The notes under the pieces are model-generated. The model saw nothing but the letters and a program-made list of their open reading frames with translations. It was not told the DNA's origin and made no database searches. Positions 6,896-10,290 of a DNA stretch of 10,290 nt are shown one piece after another. A program made the position numbers and the translations under genes. The stretch's first letter is position 1. Each line of letters begins with the position of its first letter. The stretch is from Wenzhouxiangella sp. (lineage in GTDB: Bacteria; Pseudomonadota; Gammaproteobacteria; Xanthomonadales; Wenzhouxiangellaceae). The DNA lies in contig JAGYMV010000021.1 in assembly GCA_018400355.1 (NCBI GenBank), forward strand, positions 1 through 10,290, written 5' to 3'.

Positions 6896-7036
6896 GCTGA
6901 CCGACTCCTTACCATCAATCATTGAATTGAACCACAAGCCTACCCCAAAACCACGAGAGCTGTCTCGCGCGCCCATCACAGCCTTCAGAGTGCGCTAAAA
7001 TAAGGTTTTCATACCCATTGATTGGAGAATTAACCC
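6896..7036. promoter_or_regulatory. Divergent promoter region between the gamma-glutamyltransferase gene and mdh
   Basis: This space must hold the promoters of two divergent genes. On the plus strand, TAAAAT at 6996-7001 matches a -10 box in five of six positions, but no good -35 box is seen. GGAGA at 7024-7028 is a clear mdh ribosome site, eight bases from the ATG. On the minus strand, AAGGAG (complement of 6905-6910) serves the gamma-glutamyltransferase gene. Next to it is an 11-base dyad, TCAAT-C-ATTGA (6915-6925), which could be an operator or a small hairpin. Confidence 0.4.
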
Positions 7037-8014
7037 ATGAAAGCCCCTGTTCGCGTTGCCATCACTGGTGCGGCTGGTCAGATCGGTTACCAGCTGATTT
7101 TCAGAATTGCCTCCGGTGATATGCTCGGCAAGGACCAGCCTGTTATCTTGCAACTCATCGAAATCCCACCAGCCCTCGATATGCTCAAAGGTGTGGTGAT
7201 GGAGATTGATGATGCAGCGTTTGGTCTGGTGCATGGCGTGATCGCGACCAGCGACTTGGATGAAGGCTTCGATCAAGCAGACTATGCCATTTTGGTGGGT
7301 GCCAAACCGCGTGGGCCGGGCATGGAAAGAGCAGACCTGTTAAGTGAAAATGGAAAAATCTTTGGGCCTCAAGGGCAATCACTGAACCGCGTGGCCAGCC
7401 GCGATGTCAAGGTTCTGGTGGTCGGCAACCCCGCCAACACCAACGCCTTGATTGCCCAAGCCAATGCGCCCGATATCCCTCCTGAGAACTTCACAGCGAT
7501 GACCCGCTTAGACCACAATCGGGCTCTGGCGCAATTGGCTGGCAAGCTTGACGTCCATCACAGCGAGATCAGCCGCATGACCATTTGGGGCAATCACTCA
7601 TCCACCCAGTACCCAGACTTGCATCATGTGGAAGTCAAAGGCACCGGTGTCATGGATGATGTTGAGATGTCTTGGTATGAAAACGACTTTATCCCGACCG
7701 TTCAGCAAAGAGGGGCGGCCATCATCAAAGCACGGGGCGCCTCAAGTGCCGCGTCGGCCGCTTCCAGTGCAATTGACCACATCAGAGACTGGGCGCTGGG
7801 CACACCCGCCAATGATTGGGTGTCCATGGCGGTTCCATCCGATGGCAGTTATGGCATTGCACCTGGCGTGATCTATTCGTTCCCTTGCACCTGCAAAAAT
7901 GGTCAATGGACCATTGTGCAAGACCTCCCAATCAATGAATTCTCTCAGGCGAGAATGGATGCAACCGATCAAGAATTGAGAGAGGAGCGCGACGCCGTCC
8001 AAGGCCTCCTCTAA
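7037..8014 (+). CDS. mdh: Malate dehydrogenase (NAD-dependent)
   Basis: Interconverts malate and oxaloacetate in the TCA cycle (cytoplasm). It has 325 residues and belongs to the cytosolic-type group found in many beta- and gammaproteobacteria rather than the E. coli type. The NAD-binding loop is GAAGQIGYQL (11-20), with an acidic residue (E42) at the end of the second strand, as expected for NAD over NADP. The mobile active-site loop has GAKPRGPGMERADLL (88-102), with substrate arginines R92 and R98. VVGNPANTNAL (128-138) is followed by TRLDHNRA (156-163), with catalytic D159 and R162, and IWGNHSSTQYP (183-193), with catalytic H187. The low-complexity stretch GASSAASAASSA is normal for this family. 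The start is supported by GGAGA eight bases upstream. The gene is convergent with the DAHP synthase gene. Confidence 0.98.
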   Translation: MKAPVRVAITGAAGQIGYQLIFRIASGDMLGKDQPVILQLIEIPPALDMLKGVVMEIDDAAFGLVHGVIATSDLDEGFDQADYAILVGAKPRGPGMERADLLSENGKIFGPQGQSLNRVASRDVKVLVVGNPANTNALIAQANAPDIPPENFTAMTRLDHNRALAQLAGKLDVHHSEISRMTIWGNHSSTQYPDLHHVEVKGTGVMDDVEMSWYENDFIPTVQQRGAAIIKARGASSAASAASSAIDHIRDWALGTPANDWVSMAVPSDGSYGIAPGVIYSFPCTCKNGQWTIVQDLPINEFSQARMDATDQELREERDAVQGLL

Positions 8015-8043
8015 GAAGGCCTCTTTGGCAATCAAACCCAAAG
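8002..8043. terminator. Overlapping small hairpins at the end of mdh, possible weak bidirectional terminator
   Basis: Two candidate stems lie at the convergence of mdh and the DAHP synthase gene. AGGCCT (8002-8007) can pair with AGGCCT (8017-8022) across nine bases. CTTTGG (8023-8028) can pair with CCAAAG (8038-8043) across nine bases. Neither is followed by a run of T on either strand, so this is not a textbook intrinsic terminator. Position is the main argument for it. Confidence 0.25.
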
Positions 8044-8044
8044 G

Positions 8045-9424
8045 CTAGGCGATGCTTCGGTGTTTTTTAACAACGAGCATCGCCAGTTCCAGCGCTTGCT
8101 CATAGTTTAGTCGCGGATCCACCGTTGTTTTATAGGCTGTGAGCAAGTCCGTTTCATCCAAACGACGTGCCCCGCCGATACACTCGGTGACGTTCTCGCC
8201 CGTGAGCTCTAAGTGCAAGCCACCCAGACGAGAGCCCATCTTGTGGTGGATATCGATGGCCTGCTCGACTTCGTATTGAATCTTCTCAAACTGGCGGGTC
8301 TTATACCCATTGCTGGTTTTCTCTGTGTTGCCATGCATTGGATCGCAGATCCAAAGAACAGGTGAACCCGTGGTCTTCACGGCTTCAATCAATCCAGGCA
8401 ATTCAGACTCGATGGCATCAGCACCCAAGCGATGAATCAATACCACCCGCCCCGCTTCGTTATCAGGATTGATGTGATTTAATAAATCCTTGACCTCACC
8501 ACCAGACATGCCAGGACCGACTTTGATGCCGACTGGATTTCTGATGCCCCGCATCAACTCAACGTGCGCACCGTCCACTTGTGCGGTGCGAAGCCCTACC
8601 CAAGGGAAGTGGGTTGATAAATTGAAATGCCCCCATTGCCTGGGGACCTCGCGAGTCAATGCCCGCTCATACTCTAGGTGAAGCGCCTCATGAGAGGTGA
8701 AGAAGTCCACCCGCTTCAAACTGCCAGGGGTTCGGCCCGTAATGGTCTCCACAAACCGCACCGAGCTTCCAATGCTGTGGCTAATGCGATGGAACTCTTC
8801 TGCCAAAGGCGAATGCTCCACCCAACCCAGATCCCAGTACTCGGGGTGATGAAGATCGGCAAAACCACCATCCACCAAGCCTCTGACAAAGTTCATGGTG
8901 ATTGCAGAGCGCGAGTAGGCCTCCAAGAGTCGATTGGGATTGGGGATGCGAGCCTCTTCAGTAAACGCCGCTGCATTCACCAAATCGCCACGATAGCTTG
9001 GGAGCGTCACCCCATCGATCGTTTCTAGATCCTCAGACCTTGGCTTGGCATACTGCCCAGCAAAACGCCCGACCCGCAGCACCGGCATTTCGAGGCCGTG
9101 CAACAAGATCAGAGACATTTGCAGCAACACCTTTAAACGGTTGGCCACAATAGAGGACTCGCATTCTGAAAACAACTCAGCGCAATCCCCGCCTTGAAGA
9201 AAAAAGCGACGACCTGCTTGCGCCTCTGCGATTTGCTCTTTGAGCGAGAGAATTTCCCAAGAAGTCACCAAAGGCGGCAATGTCGACAACTGACCTAAAG
9301 TGGACGCCAACGCCTCTTGATCTGGGTAACGGGCTTGCTGCAAAGCAGGCTTGGCGCGCCATGAATCAGGCGTCCAACCTTTGGGTGTTTTAACCACCTT
9401 CACTGACGTGCTTTGAGTTCCCAT
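8045..9424 (-). CDS. Class II 3-deoxy-7-phosphoheptulonate (DAHP) synthase
   Basis: Condenses phosphoenolpyruvate with erythrose 4-phosphate in the first step of the shikimate pathway to aromatic amino acids (cytoplasm). It has 459 residues, typical of the class II (plant/mycobacterial) type and unrelated in sequence to E. coli AroFGH. The N-terminus has GWTPDSWRAKPALQQARYPD (16-35). The metal site can be read from C81 in QGGDCAELF, H364 in CDPMHGNTE, E406 in LHLELTGENVTEC and D436 in TTVDPRLNYEQALE, matching the four metal ligands of the M. tuberculosis enzyme with nearly constant offset. VGRFAGQYAKPRS (118-130) and PSYRGDLVN (142-150) are further class II signatures. The start has GGTGA six bases upstream. 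It lies 56 bases after dsbB on the same strand, so co-transcription is likely. Feedback control cannot be judged here. Confidence 0.97.
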   Translation of the reverse strand: MGTQSTSVKVVKTPKGWTPDSWRAKPALQQARYPDQEALASTLGQLSTLPPLVTSWEILSLKEQIAEAQAGRRFFLQGGDCAELFSECESSIVANRLKVLLQMSLILLHGLEMPVLRVGRFAGQYAKPRSEDLETIDGVTLPSYRGDLVNAAAFTEEARIPNPNRLLEAYSRSAITMNFVRGLVDGGFADLHHPEYWDLGWVEHSPLAEEFHRISHSIGSSVRFVETITGRTPGSLKRVDFFTSHEALHLEYERALTREVPRQWGHFNLSTHFPWVGLRTAQVDGAHVELMRGIRNPVGIKVGPGMSGGEVKDLLNHINPDNEAGRVVLIHRLGADAIESELPGLIEAVKTTGSPVLWICDPMHGNTEKTSNGYKTRQFEKIQYEVEQAIDIHHKMGSRLGGLHLELTGENVTECIGGARRLDETDLLTAYKTTVDPRLNYEQALELAMLVVKKHRSIA

Positions 9425-9448
9425 TTGATTTCACCGTTCTTGGCCTAG

Positions 9449-9472
9449 GATTGCGATGGAGATGGCGATGGC
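9449..9472. repeat. Imperfect tandem hexamer, four units
   Basis: Four consecutive six-base units read GATTGC, GATGGA, GATGGC, GATGGC on the plus strand, in the 56-base gap between dsbB and the DAHP synthase gene. It is short and imperfect. It may be a remnant of slippage, and it could change the spacing or structure of the leader ahead of the DAHP synthase ribosome site. Confidence 0.5.
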
Positions 9473-9480
9473 AATGCGGT

Positions 9481-10005
9481 TTATTTTGATGGCTTATTGA
9501 GCACACCGTGCCCCCAAAACAAGGTGGCCACCACAAACACCATCAGAGCAACATACCAGATTAGGGTCCAGGCAGGCATCGACAGGCCCAAAAATACCCA
9601 GTCAATTTCAGCGCATTGGCCTGCACCGGTGAAGGCCTCAGCCAATATCTCAGCCCAAGTAAATCCATAAGATTGCATGAACTCAAGACCTGGCCCACAG
9701 TCGGGCACTTCGTCTGCAGGCAAGCTCTGAAGCCAGAGGTGACGGTAAGATGTGGTCACGCCCCAACCCGCACTGAGAATCATTGGGATGGCATACAGCC
9801 GGCGTCCCAGACGTTTTGGGCCATGGGCCCAAGCAATCAATGCCACAAACAAAATGCCCATGAATCCTAGGCGCTGGAGCATGCACAATGGGCAAGGCTC
9901 TAGACCCATGACAAATTCTGCATAGTAGGCATAGCCCAACAGACCAATGCAGGCCAAGGCGATCAAGGCATACGGGCGACGGCCTTCAAGAACCCAAGTG
10001 TTCAT
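9481..10005 (-). CDS. dsbB: Disulfide bond formation protein DsbB
   Basis: An inner-membrane quinone reductase that reoxidises periplasmic DsbA and passes electrons to the respiratory chain. It has 174 residues, as usual. Four hydrophobic segments fit the family topology (about 12-33, 43-60, 70-88 and 140-165). The first periplasmic loop holds the CPLC pair (C38, C41), followed by R45 (in CMLQR), which by position matches the quinone-linked R48 of E. coli. The second loop holds the other redox pair, C103 (VPDCGPGLEF) and C131 (GQCAEIDW). Its ATG overlaps the stop of the upstream gene as ATGA, which suggests translational coupling. The DAHP synthase gene follows downstream. No DsbA gene is visible in the window. 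Confidence 0.96.
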   Translation of the reverse strand: MNTWVLEGRRPYALIALACIGLLGYAYYAEFVMGLEPCPLCMLQRLGFMGILFVALIAWAHGPKRLGRRLYAIPMILSAGWGVTTSYRHLWLQSLPADEVPDCGPGLEFMQSYGFTWAEILAEAFTGAGQCAEIDWVFLGLSMPAWTLIWYVALMVFVVATLFWGHGVLNKPSK

Positions 10006-10290
10006 GGCTCAAAACGCTCAACCACGGCTTCGACATACAGAGCGGCCTCTCTTGGCCCAGATCCGCCCTGTTGGCCAGAAATACTCAACACTTGTGGCTG
10101 GCCCATGGGCGCACCCAACAGTGTGTCTGTAAAAAACACCCAGTCTTCCTCAGACAGATCCCACTGATACACATCAGCGGTTAACCAGACTGAGCCGTCT
10201 GGTGCCAGGGGATCATTGATTGTTTCGACTGAAAAGTCGATGCGGTATTGGCCCTCTAAGGCCCATGACGACCCTGAGTCACTCCCGTCA
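10002..10290 (-). CDS. Unidentified protein upstream of dsbB (partial, C-terminal 95 residues)
   Basis: The frame is open from the window edge to a TGA that overlaps the dsbB start (ATGA), so the N-terminus lies outside the window. The visible part starts DGSDSGSSWALEGQYRIDFS and includes SVWLTADVYQWDLSEEDW, DTLLGAPMGQPQVLSISG and, at the end, ALYVEAVVERFEP. It has no cysteines and no membrane segment. It is rich in Asp, Glu, Ser and Gly, with alternating hydrophobic residues suggesting beta strands. Such composition would suit a secreted or periplasmic domain or an acidic soluble protein, but I do not recognise a family. Coding status is supported by the stop/start overlap with dsbB and by the uninterrupted frame; function is unknown. 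Confidence 0.7.
   Translation of the reverse strand, partial: DGSDSGSSWALEGQYRIDFSVETINDPLAPDGSVWLTADVYQWDLSEEDWVFFTDTLLGAPMGQPQVLSISGQQGGSGPREAALYVEAVVERFEP

Noticed and set aside
6896..6979. 28-residue N-terminal extension of the gamma-glutamyltransferase homologue
   Set aside because: It would bury the signal peptide inside the protein, while the internal ATG has a strong AAGGAG ribosome site and gives a normal signal peptide.
7739..7775. Repetitive Ala/Ser coding stretch in mdh as a possible insertion or repeat
   Set aside because: This Ala/Ser-rich helix is a normal feature of the malate dehydrogenase family.

Overview
The window reads as a chromosomal segment from a gammaproteobacterium, probably free-living and aerobic. 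The class assignment is an inference. It rests on the protein types seen: a gammaproteobacterial-looking SucC, a class II DAHP synthase, a DsbB, a cytosolic-type malate dehydrogenase of about 325 residues and an NtrC-type sigma-54 activator. No species can be named from sequence alone. There are no tRNA or rRNA genes, no transposase, no CRISPR array and no obvious phage gene.

Layout. (1) 1-1575, minus strand: sucC followed by sucD, the latter cut by the window edge. These encode the two subunits of the TCA-cycle succinyl-CoA ligase. (2) 1576-1715: a divergent intergenic region with a plausible sucC promoter and two small dyads. (3) 1716-5134, plus strand: a receiver-less sigma-54 activator, then egtB and egtD, the two core enzymes of ergothioneine (thiol-histidine antioxidant) synthesis. 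(4) 5147-6895, minus strand: an exported gamma-glutamyltransferase-family enzyme, convergent with egtD and only 12 bases from it. (5) 7037-8014, plus strand: malate dehydrogenase. (6) 8045-10290, minus strand: a likely operon of an unidentified protein (cut by the window edge), dsbB and class II DAHP synthase. The unidentified gene and dsbB overlap at an ATGA stop/start junction.

How the genes fit together. EgtD would trimethylate histidine, and EgtB would join the product to a cysteine donor oxidatively, giving the sulfoxide precursor of ergothioneine. No EgtA (gamma-glutamylcysteine synthesis), EgtC (amidohydrolase) or EgtE (C-S lyase) gene lies in the window. EgtB carries a Tyr-Tyr pair (residues 93-94) that resembles cysteine-using EgtB enzymes, which would make EgtA and EgtC unnecessary. 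The neighbouring gamma-glutamyltransferase homologue could alternatively belong to thiol or gamma-glutamyl salvage, but it carries a signal peptide and a non-classical active-site motif. The sigma-54 activator upstream of egtB is the least explained part: it has a full AAA+ core and DNA-binding domain but no sensory domain, and no convincing -24/-12 promoter was found nearby.

Most of the window is ordinary core metabolism. The segment worth a second look is 1.7-6.9 kb (activator, egtB, egtD, gamma-glutamyltransferase), which lies between two TCA-cycle loci. I did not find a clearly new system.
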